This document shows, piece by piece, positions 1-5,634 of a stretch of 7,382 nucleotides of DNA. Position numbers and translations under genes: made by a program. Source of the DNA: Mageeibacillus sp. UBA1243 (GTDB lineage Bacteria > Bacillota > Clostridia > UBA1212); assembly GCA_002308595.1 (NCBI GenBank), contig DBWH01000049.1, positions 3,927 through 11,308 of the forward strand. The letters run 5' to 3'. A model generated the notes under the pieces. That model worked only from the letters and a program-made list of their open reading frames with translations. It searched no databases and was not told where the DNA came from. Positions within the stretch are counted from its first letter, which is position 1, and every line of letters starts with the position of its first letter.

Positions 1-767
1 GCGCCGTTTGCGCACATGATATTGGTGACAACGACGTCCCCCTGCTTAAATGCAAGGTCGCGGAACTCGGGGTTGACCTCGGGATGCTCCTTGGCGTATG
101 CGTTGAGACCCGCCGCACGGCTCGAAATGGACGTGAGGTAGAGCGGTCTGTTGCCGTAGTTGAAGTCCAGAATGACGCCAATGGGTCCCAAATCGTGCGT
201 GGGGTAGTTGTGGCAGTTGCGGTTTATGTAGTTGTTCAGCCTGTAGTGCCTGTTCTCCCTACCGAAAAGTACTTCGGTGCGCAGATCGTGCATGTAGCCG
301 CCGCCCGCGTGGACGATGTCGCCGAGAACCCCCTGCTGCACCATGTTGAGCACCATTAGCTCGGTCCTTCCGTAGCAGCAGTTCTCGAGGAACATGAACG
401 GTGTGCGCGTCTTTTCGTAGGTGCGGACGAGCCTGAAGCAGTCCTCAAGAGAGTAGGCGCCGCCGACCTCAAGACCCACCGGTATGCCGGCTTCCATGAA
501 GCACACGGAAATTTCGACGTGATCTTCCCAGCTTGAGGCTATAACCACCGCATCGCAGACCTTCTTTGCCGCAATTTCCCTGTAATCGACGGTTTCAAAC
601 GGCTTTGCACCGCAAGCGGCCTCGACTCTCTCCGAGCAGCTCTTGACCCTGTCCTCGTAAACGTCGCAGAGCGCCGTCACGGTAACATTGTCCATGGTAA
701 GAAACAGGTCAACAAGATACCCGCCCCTTGCGCCGAGACCGATTACACCAAGTTTTAATTTCTCCAT
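1..767 (-). CDS. Gfo/Idh/MocA-family NAD-dependent oxidoreductase, GH109-like (3' part cut off by window edge)
   Basis: The reading frame begins with ATG at 765-767 and stays open to the left edge, giving 255 complete codons and no stop, so the C-terminus is missing. AAGGAGA (774-780 on the complement) sits 6 bases upstream and fixes the start. The N-terminus is a Rossmann fold with the dinucleotide-binding loop GLGARGG at residues 10-16 and an acidic residue (D35) after the second strand. The usual EKP motif of the superfamily is replaced by GLEVGG (98-103). The later motifs LENCCYGR (127-134), YMHDLR (158-163) and YPTHDLGP (188-195) are what I know from GH109-type members, NAD-dependent glycosidases first described as alpha-N-acetylgalactosaminidases. 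Fold and NAD use are well supported; true glycosidase activity and the substrate are inference. No signal peptide is visible, so it is probably cytoplasmic. It follows a membrane glycosyltransferase gene on the same strand, which fits a role in sugar metabolism. Confidence 0.85.
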   Translation of the reverse strand, partial: MEKLKLGVIGLGARGGYLVDLFLTMDNVTVTALCDVYEDRVKSCSERVEAACGAKPFETVDYREIAAKKVCDAVVIASSWEDHVEISVCFMEAGIPVGLEVGGAYSLEDCFRLVRTYEKTRTPFMFLENCCYGRTELMVLNMVQQGVLGDIVHAGGGYMHDLRTEVLFGRENRHYRLNNYINRNCHNYPTHDLGPIGVILDFNYGNRPLYLTSISSRAAGLNAYAKEHPEVNPEFRDLAFKQGDVVVTNIMCANG

Positions 768-824
768 AACAAATCTCCTTGTCTTATGCATTTAATCATT
801 ATGCATAGTTTGGCATATTACTTT

Positions 825-841
825 AGGCTTCTCCGAAGCCT
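825..841 (-). other. Small perfect hairpin between glycosyltransferase and oxidoreductase genes
   Basis: AGGCTTC (825-831) and GAAGCCT (835-841) form a 7-bp stem around a 3-base loop, 8 bases past the stop codon of the upstream minus-strand gene. In the direction of transcription it is followed by TAAAGTAATA rather than a run of T, so it is at best a weak terminator and more likely an RNA-processing or 3'-end-stabilising hairpin. Function is inferred only from position. Confidence 0.3.
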
Positions 842-848
842 TGAAGCT

Positions 849-2588
849 TTATTTAAATCGAACGACGAAGCAGTCCGGAAGTTCCGTTATCTCACCGGTC
901 CCGTTGAAGGCCGGGAAGAGGTCGGCAGTCTCCGAAAGCTCCTCGTATTTTTCCATGGTACCCTGCTTGAAGCTGTAGCCTAGCTCCTTGAAAACCAGCA
1001 GCAGCTCCTCGTTGCAGCTGAATCTGTCCTCGATGCCCCACGTGATGACCGAGCCGAAGTCGCTGAGGTTCATCGCGACAACGTACTCCTCATCGTAATC
1101 GGTCGTGCTCAGACTGAAGCCCATATTGGCGGCCGCCTGCTTCACAACCTTGTATGTCGGGTCGTCGTATCTCACAAATTTGCTTCTCATCACGCGCTCC
1201 GAGAGCGTGTAGCTTCCTATAAAAATCACAGGCTTATCGCCAAGGTCAAGCTTCTCAAGCGCCTCCCCGCACTCAACGAGCACGGCTTTCTCCTCTTTCC
1301 AGCGCATGTCGTTCTCAAAAAAGTACGAGTTCATCGCGGCAATCTGGAAGCAGACCGTGAAAACCGTCAGGAACACAGCAATGTTCCTCACCACGACCCT
1401 TGCCGTCTTAAACTTCTTCGCCGAATCCGAAAGGCCTCTTTTATAGAGTAGCGCCGCGTAGTGGAAAAGGAGCATGAAGAAAAATGCGACAAAAGGCGCG
1501 AACGAGAGGCAGGTCCTGTACTTCACGGAGCCGCCCGAAATGACCGCGATCCCGAAAAGTCCCGCAAGAAGTCCCCCCGCGCAAAGAAGGGCGGACGCTC
1601 TCCTTTTGTACACGCCAACGCCTATGAAGAACGCCGGCATGATCAATACGCCGATGGCAAATACCCTGACCGGATAGTACCAGAGCCCCGCAAAGAAAAG
1701 CTTCCTGAATATCGAGTAGAACATATTGACGAAGTATTCGGACGAAAGCGAGGACGGAATGTAGACTCCGCTGCCCGCGGGTATGTTGATACCGAAGTCG
1801 AAAAGACTTGTCAGTATGAGACCGATGAGGTACTCGAGGATGATGCCGAGAAGCATTGGCGATATATAGATGAAGAATTTTCTGACGAATTTTGTGTTGT
1901 CGGTTTTGGGGTCGTAAGTTTTTCCGCCGGGTCTTCTGCCGCTGAATATGATTTCGGTGAACAGAAAGAGGCTGACAAGCACGAGGTAGACCGCCGCGAA
2001 CGCCTCGTAGAGCGAGACGAGGAAGATGCTTATAAGGGTTGACGAAAGAAACCTTAAGATTATGCTCCTGCGGCGCTTTTTCGGCCCGATAGCTTCAGTT
2101 TCCGAAGAGGGCGCGCCGCTCTTTTCAAAAATGCCCGAGACGGCAAGCAGCGAGACCGCGCACAGGAAATACCCGATGCCCGCGTAAAGGTCGGATCCCT
2201 TGTAGACGAATATTTCGCTAATAAGAGGGTATGAGATGAATATGCACGCAAAGAATGTGGTCGCGCCGCGTGAAAGAAGTCCGTGCGAAGCTCTCTTCAG
2301 GAGAAGGATCATCAGGAACGAGGCCGCGATGAGGAATAAAACGGCAAGGAAAGGCTCAATGAAGGGCATCGCCTTCCACTGACCGAACATGTAGCTTACA
2401 ATTGTGGAGCTGAAGCGGCCCTGCGAGAACAGTCCGCCGTTCAGATAGCGGGACCTTACCGTATCGTCAATGCCTATGTTGAACCTTACAAGCTGCCAGC
2501 CGAACGAAAAAAGAGCCGTGAGTATAACGGGCACGGAACAACGCCAGTCGCATATGATCTTTTTCAAATCACCGAAAAAAGCCTTCAT
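849..2588 (-). CDS. GtrII-type glucosyltransferase domain membrane protein
   Basis: The product is 579 residues with about eleven hydrophobic membrane segments between residues 18 and 420, followed by a soluble C-terminal domain of about 160 residues. The first segment is followed by NIGIDD (37-42) and then QGRF (56-59). An acidic pair in the first extracytoplasmic loop followed by a G-R element is typical of GT-C membrane glycosyltransferases of the GtrII class, which move a sugar from a polyprenyl-phosphate carrier onto a surface polymer on the outer face of the membrane. The family call is from recognised pattern; donor, acceptor and the role of the C-terminal domain are unknown. ATG at 2586-2588 is preferred because AAGGTG lies at a suitable distance; GTG at 2592-2594 overlaps that site. 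The gene lies 59 bases after ispF and 81 bases before the GH109-like gene on the same strand, so co-transcription is likely. Confidence 0.75.
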   Translation of the reverse strand: MKAFFGDLKKIICDWRCSVPVILTALFSFGWQLVRFNIGIDDTVRSRYLNGGLFSQGRFSSTIVSYMFGQWKAMPFIEPFLAVLFLIAASFLMILLLKRASHGLLSRGATTFFACIFISYPLISEIFVYKGSDLYAGIGYFLCAVSLLAVSGIFEKSGAPSSETEAIGPKKRRRSIILRFLSSTLISIFLVSLYEAFAAVYLVLVSLFLFTEIIFSGRRPGGKTYDPKTDNTKFVRKFFIYISPMLLGIILEYLIGLILTSLFDFGINIPAGSGVYIPSSLSSEYFVNMFYSIFRKLFFAGLWYYPVRVFAIGVLIMPAFFIGVGVYKRRASALLCAGGLLAGLFGIAVISGGSVKYRTCLSFAPFVAFFFMLLFHYAALLYKRGLSDSAKKFKTARVVVRNIAVFLTVFTVCFQIAAMNSYFFENDMRWKEEKAVLVECGEALEKLDLGDKPVIFIGSYTLSERVMRSKFVRYDDPTYKVVKQAAANMGFSLSTTDYDEEYVVAMNLSDFGSVITWGIEDRFSCNEELLLVFKELGYSFKQGTMEKYEELSETADLFPAFNGTGEITELPDCFVVRFK

Positions 2589-2593
2589 TATCA

Positions 2594-2599
2594 CACCTT
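2594..2599 (-). promoter_or_regulatory. Ribosome binding site that decides the glycosyltransferase start
   Basis: AAGGTG on the complement leaves 5 bases to ATG at 2588, or 7 counted from its AAGG core. The in-frame GTG at 2594 starts inside this element and so cannot use it, which argues for the shorter 579-residue product. Confidence 0.55.
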
Positions 2600-2647
2600 A
2601 AGGGACAATCGTCCGGTTGTTCTTAAAGCTAAAGCCGACTGACCAAG

Positions 2648-3145
2648 TCAGCTTTCAAATGATACCGTTACCGCGGCGAATACAGCTATTCCCTCGCCGC
2701 GTCCGAAAGCCGTAAGACCTTCGCCGCTTGTGGCGGTGATGCCGCAGCAGTCCGCCGGAATCCCGAGAATTCTACCGATACTTTCGCGCATCTCGGGGAT
2801 GCGTTTGAAAAGCTTTGGCGTCTTCGCTTCAATCGATACCGAGACCGAAACGAGTCTGCCTCCGATACCGCCAAGGTCCGAAAGCGCAACCTTCAGGTAC
2901 TCAGCAGAATCGGTTATGCCTTGGCGGCACATCTCATCGGCAACGCCTCCGAGAACGTTTTTGCAGGTAATGCCGGAGAGCGCATTGGTGACAGCGTGGA
3001 GAACTGCGTCGCCGTCGCTGTTGGCCGAAAGACAGGGCATGTTTTCAAATATGACGCCGCCGAGAATTAGGGGCTTTTCGAACTTTTTGCCGGGATCCGT
3101 CTCGAATGCGTGGGAATCCTGGCCGATGGCAAACCGCTCTGACAT
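2648..3145 (-). CDS. ispF: Divergent IspF-like 2-C-methyl-D-erythritol 2,4-cyclodiphosphate synthase
   Basis: The 165-residue product matches IspF in length (E. coli 159). IspF forms a trimer that cyclises CDP-methylerythritol phosphate to MEcPP, releasing CMP, in the non-mevalonate isoprenoid pathway. Visible family features are the D-x-H metal pair (D10, H12, in GQDSHAF), PLILGGV (25-31), SDGD then H50 as the third metal ligand, IPEMRESI (116-123), and the C-terminal ITATSGEG plus GRGEGIA signature (136-154) with E142 matching the E. coli TTTE glutamate. Several canonical positions differ: E. coli H34 is N42, D46 is N54, and the GDIG-FPDTDP loop holding D56 is replaced by NVLGGVADEMC. The three metal ligands remain, so a metal-binding IspF fold is likely, but substrate contacts differ. 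The start at 3143-3145 is set by GGAGGT 6 bases upstream and by a promoter lying inside the longer frame that begins at GTG 3178. It is first in the minus-strand gene group. Confidence 0.8.
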   Translation of the reverse strand: MSERFAIGQDSHAFETDPGKKFEKPLILGGVIFENMPCLSANSDGDAVLHAVTNALSGITCKNVLGGVADEMCRQGITDSAEYLKVALSDLGGIGGRLVSVSVSIEAKTPKLFKRIPEMRESIGRILGIPADCCGITATSGEGLTAFGRGEGIAVFAAVTVSFES

Positions 3146-3151
3146 GGCTGC

Positions 3152-3157
3152 ACCTCC
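3152..3157 (-). promoter_or_regulatory. Ribosome binding site that decides the ispF start
   Basis: GGAGGT on the complement, 6 bases before ATG at 3145. This strong match favours the 165-residue product over longer in-frame starts at ATG 3166 and GTG 3178, neither of which has a comparable site. Confidence 0.8.
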
Positions 3158-3168
3158 GATCTCCATGC

Positions 3169-3197
3169 AGTTTAGCACGAAAGGGATAAAATAACAA
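3169..3197 (-). promoter_or_regulatory. Probable sigma-A-type promoter of ispF
   Basis: On the complement, TTGTTA (3192-3197) and TAAACT (3169-3174) are separated by exactly 17 bases. Each matches 4 of 6 consensus positions. Transcription would begin near 3162, giving a leader of about 16 bases that just holds the Shine-Dalgarno site and would exclude the GTG at 3178. The region upstream is AT-rich. It is moderate support only. Confidence 0.45.
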
Positions 3198-3251
3198 TTA
3201 AAATAAAACTAAAATTCTTCTTTAAGAACGAAAAAACTCGCACAGTGAGTG

Positions 3252-3279
3252 TTGACAAAGTTATTTTTTGGCGTATAAT
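3252..3279 (+). promoter_or_regulatory. Perfect-consensus sigma-A promoter of the antiporter gene
   Basis: TTGACA (3252-3257) and TATAAT (3274-3279) both match consensus fully, with a 16-base AT-rich spacer. Transcription should begin near 3286, leaving a leader of about 80 bases before the TTG start. An imperfect dyad, ACTC then GAGT (3236-3250), lies directly upstream of the -35 box and could be a regulator site, though it is weak. Confidence 0.85.
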
Positions 3280-3291
3280 CAGGCATCCCGG

Positions 3292-3346
3292 CGGAGAGCG
3301 TCCGACTGCGGCTTTTGAGAGACCGCGGCGGCAACACTTCGCTCCG
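3292..3346 (+). promoter_or_regulatory. Structured 5' leader of the antiporter mRNA, candidate cis-regulatory RNA
   Basis: Two nested helices can form immediately after the predicted transcription start. The outer one pairs CGGAG (3292-3296) and CG (3299-3300) with CGCTCCG (3340-3346), leaving a 2-base bulge. The inner one pairs 3302-3311 with 3323-3331 through nine pairs with one bulged A (3305) and one G-U pair, capped by an 11-base loop. The outer helix ends at the edge of the ribosome binding site GGAAGGTGG. I do not recognise a known riboswitch class. Pairing was found by eye and not scored. Confidence 0.4.
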
Positions 3347-3354
3347 GAAGGTGG
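3346..3354 (+). promoter_or_regulatory. Ribosome binding site of the antiporter, with long spacing to a TTG start
   Basis: GGAAGGTGG is the only purine-rich element before the TTG start at 3366. The AAGG core lies 14 bases from the start and the AGGTGG part 11 bases, longer than usual. An in-frame TAA at 3360-3362 rules out any further upstream start, so TTG is the only start that keeps the first membrane segment intact. Confidence 0.5.
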
Positions 3355-3365
3355 TGCTTTAAGTT

Positions 3366-4667
3366 TTGGATATTTTACTGTCGCTTTCAATAGCTCTGCT
3401 CGCGGGCCTCGGACTTTCCAGGGTAACCAAAATCTGGAACCTGCCTGCCGTGACGGCTTATCTCGTTGCCGGCATTCTGATCGGACCGTTCTGCCTCGGA
3501 AGGATTGGCGTTCCCGGTCTCGGCTTTGTAAGTGCCGCAAACGTTTCTTCATTCTCAATCATATCGGAGGTGGCTCTCGGCTTCATAGCTCTTGCAATGG
3601 GCAATGAGTTCCGCCTGTCCTCGCTCAAACAGATCGGTAAAAAAGCCGTGGTCGTGGCGGTCTTCCAGGCGGTTGTCGCAACGCTTCTCGTCGACGCAGC
3701 CCTTATAGGCCTTCACTTTGTCATGCCCAAGGTGCTCCCGCTCTCTGCGGCTGTGACTCTCGGTGCAATCGCATCGGCAACGGCTCCCGCGGCGACGCTC
3801 ATGATCGTCAAACAGTACAAGGCAAAAGGCCCTGTCACAACCATACTGCTCCCCGTCGTGGCGCTTGACGACGTTGTCGGTCTCGTGCTTTTTGCGGTGT
3901 CCTTCGGTATCGCTAAGGCGCTCGAGCACGGCACCGTTGACGTGTTCTCGGTCATCATCGACCCTCTGATCGAGGTTGTCCTGTCGCTTCTCCTTGGCGG
4001 TGTCCTCGGATTCCTTTTCCACTTCGCGGAAAGGTTCTTCCACTCAAGAAGCAAGAGGCTCTCTATTTCGGTGTGTTTCACGTTCCTTGCCGTCGCGCTC
4101 TCGATGCTCTCGTTCAAGATCGGCCCGATCACGATCGGTTTTTCGTCGCTGCTCGTGTGCATGATGCTCGGCACCGTTTTCTGCAACCTCTGCGACTTCT
4201 CGGAGGAACTCATGGACAGACTCGACCGCTGGACGGGACCTCTCATGGTGCTGTTCTTCGTGCTTAGCGGCGCGGGGCTTGACATTGCCGTTTTCAGCAA
4301 CTGGCAGGTCGTCCTGATCGGCGTCGTGTTCATCCTCGTAAGATCAGCCGGCAAGATTCTCGGCGCAAACGTGTCGTCAAGGGTCATGAAGTGCGAGCCT
4401 ACGGTTCAGAAATACCTCGGAATCACGCTCCTTCCACAGGCGGGCGTAGCGCTCGGAATGTCTCTCACGGCAATGTCACTTGGCGAGGCCGGAGCTATCA
4501 TCAGAAGCATCTCGCTCTTTGCGGTCCTGATTTACGAGCTTGCGGGTCCGCTCCTCACAAAGATTGCGCTCGACAAGGCGGGCGAAATCACGGAAAAAGA
4601 GGTTGCCCCGCGAAAGAAGGCAATCGAGGAGTCGAAGAAAGCCAAAAAGGAAAAACAGGCGGTCTGA
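3366..4667 (+). CDS. Cation:proton antiporter (Na+/H+ or K+/H+ exchanger family)
   Basis: The 433-residue product is hydrophobic for most of its length, with about a dozen membrane segments between residues 3 and 402. It has the fold signature of the Na_H_exchanger family: ITKIW-like then AVTAYLVAGILIGP (28-41), an unwound-helix element TAPAAT (139-144), the ion-binding pair ALDD (D168, D169), VRSAGK (325-330) with a conserved R and K, and LPQAGVALGM (356-365). The two adjacent aspartates are typical of electrogenic CPA2-type exchangers, as opposed to the N-D pair of CPA1; this is family knowledge. It would use the proton gradient to expel Na+ or K+ across the cytoplasmic membrane; the actual ion is not readable. 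There is no C-terminal TrkA/RCK regulatory domain, only a Lys/Glu-rich tail (405-433). It has its own consensus promoter, a structured leader and a strong terminator, so it appears monocistronic. It starts with the rare codon TTG. Confidence 0.88.
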   Translation: MDILLSLSIALLAGLGLSRVTKIWNLPAVTAYLVAGILIGPFCLGRIGVPGLGFVSAANVSSFSIISEVALGFIALAMGNEFRLSSLKQIGKKAVVVAVFQAVVATLLVDAALIGLHFVMPKVLPLSAAVTLGAIASATAPAATLMIVKQYKAKGPVTTILLPVVALDDVVGLVLFAVSFGIAKALEHGTVDVFSVIIDPLIEVVLSLLLGGVLGFLFHFAERFFHSRSKRLSISVCFTFLAVALSMLSFKIGPITIGFSSLLVCMMLGTVFCNLCDFSEELMDRLDRWTGPLMVLFFVLSGAGLDIAVFSNWQVVLIGVVFILVRSAGKILGANVSSRVMKCEPTVQKYLGITLLPQAGVALGMSLTAMSLGEAGAIIRSISLFAVLIYELAGPLLTKIALDKAGEITEKEVAPRKKAIEESKKAKKEKQAV

Positions 4668-4683
4668 GTTATGCCGCCAATGC

Positions 4684-4710
4684 GAGGCGCCGCACCGCGG
4701 CGCCTCTTTT
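4684..4710 (+). terminator. Strong intrinsic terminator after the antiporter gene
   Basis: GAGGCGCCGC (4684-4693) and GCGGCGCCTC (4697-4706) form a perfect 10-bp GC-rich stem with a 3-base loop, followed by TTTT (4707-4710). It begins 17 bases after the antiporter stop codon. The T-run is short but the stem is very stable. Confidence 0.88.
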
Positions 4711-4716
4711 GTAACG

Positions 4717-4747
4717 AAAAATCATATTCTCCGGAAATATGATTTTT
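4717..4747. terminator. AT-rich 12-bp inverted repeat, probable second bidirectional terminator
   Basis: AAAAATCATATT (4717-4728) and AATATGATTTTT (4736-4747) are perfect inverted copies around a 7-base loop. An A-run on the left and a T-run on the right give terminator character in both directions. It lies 6 bases beyond the GC-rich terminator and ends 1 base before the -35 box of the next promoter, so it could instead, or also, be a regulator binding site. Confidence 0.6.
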
Positions 4748-4748
4748 C

Positions 4749-4777
4749 TTGCCCGCAGGGGAAAAACTTGGTATAAT
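4749..4777 (+). promoter_or_regulatory. Extended -10 promoter of the LUD-domain gene
   Basis: TATAAT (4772-4777) is a perfect -10 box preceded by TGG, an extended -10 of the TGn type. TTGCCC (4749-4754) lies 17 bases upstream and matches 4 of 6 -35 positions. Transcription should start near 4784, about 90 bases before the ATG. Confidence 0.75.
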
Positions 4778-4781
4778 TACC

Positions 4782-4840
4782 GTTGCCGGAAAAGGCGTGC
4801 CGCAGGGATTACCGCCGCTTGGCGGGGAGCTTCCGGCGGC
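4782..4840 (+). promoter_or_regulatory. Structured 5' leader of the LUD-domain gene, candidate cis-regulatory RNA
   Basis: A ten-pair outer helix joins 4782-4791 with 4831-4840; GCCGGAA (4785-4791) and TTCCGGC (4831-4837) are perfect complements and the outer three pairs include two G-U pairs. Inside it, CCGCC (4812-4816) and GGCGG (4821-4825) form a hairpin with a GCTT loop. The helix starts about at the predicted transcription start. I do not recognise a known riboswitch class. Folding was judged by eye. Confidence 0.4.
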
Positions 4841-4873
4841 ATTGGCGTGTTAAATATCGGAAAGAGGATCGTT

Positions 4874-5518
4874 ATGGACACTTTTGAAGCGAGAAAACTG
4901 CACTACGAAAAGGCAGCCAAAACAGTCATTGCTAACCTTAAAAAGAGACACATGGAGGGCTATTATGCGGCCGACTCCGGAGAGGCTCTTAAAATCGCTC
5001 TTTCGCTGATCCCCGAGGGCTCGAGCGTCGCGTGGGGCGGCACACAGACGTGCAATGACATCGGTCTTATCGAAGCTGTGAAGAAGGGTCCGTACGAGGC
5101 TATAGACCGCCTTGATGCAAGAGAGTCCCGTGAGAAGTTTAAGGAGATTTACGGAAAGATCTGCACGTGCGACTATTTCCTTATGAGCACGAACGCGATC
5201 ACGCTTGACGGCGAGCTCGTAAACATCGACCGCACCGGAAACAGGGTGTCGTTCCTTTGCTTCGGACCTGAAAATATTATCATTGTTGCGGGCATGAACA
5301 AGCTTGTAGAGTCGCTTGACGAGGCGATTTCGAGGGCGAAAAACACTGCCGCTCCCATAAACGCGGAAAGGCTCGACAGGAAAACTCCCTGCACGGCCGC
5401 CGGAAAGTGCGGAGACTGCTGCTCCCCGGACTGCATCTGCTACAACACGGTCATAACAAGACAGTCCGACAACGGCCGCGTAAAGGTCATTCTGGTGGGA
5501 GAGGAACTCGGATTTTAA
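4874..5518 (+). CDS. LUD-domain (DUF162) lactate utilization-type protein
   Basis: The 214-residue product fits the stand-alone LUD-domain family related to LutC. Recognised motifs are WGGTQT (54-59), the STNAITLDGELVNIDRTGNRV stretch (105-125) and FGPENIIIVAGMNKLV (130-145), then PINAERL (161-167) and a terminal VILVGEELGF (205-214). LutC acts with two iron-sulfur proteins in lactate oxidation, but no LutA or LutB partner is seen nearby, so lactate use is not supported by context. The C-terminus carries six cysteines between 173 and 189 (C173, C179, C182, C183, C187, C189), resembling a metal or iron-sulfur site; this is inference. ATG at 4874 has AAAGAGG (4861-4867) 6 bases upstream; an in-frame GTG upstream at 4847 lacks a ribosome site. 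It is probably cytoplasmic, with no signal peptide or membrane segment. It has its own promoter and no clear terminator before the next gene. Confidence 0.85.
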   Translation: MDTFEARKLHYEKAAKTVIANLKKRHMEGYYAADSGEALKIALSLIPEGSSVAWGGTQTCNDIGLIEAVKKGPYEAIDRLDARESREKFKEIYGKICTCDYFLMSTNAITLDGELVNIDRTGNRVSFLCFGPENIIIVAGMNKLVESLDEAISRAKNTAAPINAERLDRKTPCTAAGKCGDCCSPDCICYNTVITRQSDNGRVKVILVGEELGF

Positions 5519-5534
5519 AACTAAAGGCCGGCGC

Positions 5535-5570
5535 CGCCTTACAGAAGCCATTATATAAAGGGTTAAGGCG
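5535..5570. repeat. Inverted repeat flanking a -10-like sequence upstream of parE
   Basis: CGCCTTA (5535-5541) and TAAGGCG (5564-5570) are perfect 7-base inverted copies separated by 22 bases that include TATAAA (5554-5559). No acceptable -35 box lies 16-18 bases upstream of TATAAA, so a promoter is not well supported. It may be a hairpin in the read-through transcript or a regulator site; there is no T-run to make it a terminator. Confidence 0.3.
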
Positions 5571-5587
5571 CCTCATACGGAAGAATC

Positions 5588-5603
5588 CGCCGATGCATCG
5601 GCG
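5588..5603. repeat. 16-base perfect palindrome in the parE leader
   Basis: CGCCGATGCATCGGCG is fully self-complementary. It ends 20 bases before the GGAGG of the next gene. As DNA it resembles an operator for a dimeric regulator; as RNA it gives a 6-bp stem with a TGCA loop. There is no T-run after it, so it is not a terminator. Confidence 0.45.
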
Positions 5604-5634
5604 TGAAATCGACATAAGATAACGGAGGAAAATA

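Noticed and set aside
786..806. Two ATGCAT copies and a CATAAT -10-like element upstream of the oxidoreductase gene
   Set aside because: ATGCAT is short and self-complementary, so chance repeats in AT-rich sequence are likely; the -35 position at 17 bases reads CTAAAG, a poor match, so no promoter is called.
1461..2042. Plus-strand open frame of about 193 codons inside the glycosyltransferase gene
   Set aside because: Its translation is dominated by charged residues (E, K, R, D), as expected opposite hydrophobic membrane segments; it is a shadow of the minus-strand gene.
2602..2662. Small inverted repeats between ispF and the glycosyltransferase gene (CTGAC/GTCAG, GGAC/GTCC)
   Set aside because: Stems are only 4-5 bp and no T-run follows in the direction of transcription, so neither is a convincing terminator.
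3146..3178. Eleven-codon N-terminal extension of IspF from GTG at 3178
   Set aside because: The extension has no ribosome site, is not part of the usual IspF N-terminus, and overlaps the predicted promoter and transcription start.
3713..4387. Minus-strand open frame of about 224 codons inside the antiporter region
   Set aside because: It is antisense to a clear membrane transporter with all family motifs; its translation is low in complexity (rich in S, T, R) and it has no convincing ribosome site.
4739..4873. N-terminal extension of the LUD protein from ATG at 4739
   Set aside because: It would begin inside the AT-rich palindrome and upstream of the promoter; the extra residues do not fit the family, and ATG 4874 has a good ribosome site.
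4850..5551. Minus-strand open frame of about 233 codons opposite the LUD gene
   Set aside because: The plus-strand LUD protein is a strong family match with promoter and ribosome site; the antisense frame has no recognisable domain.
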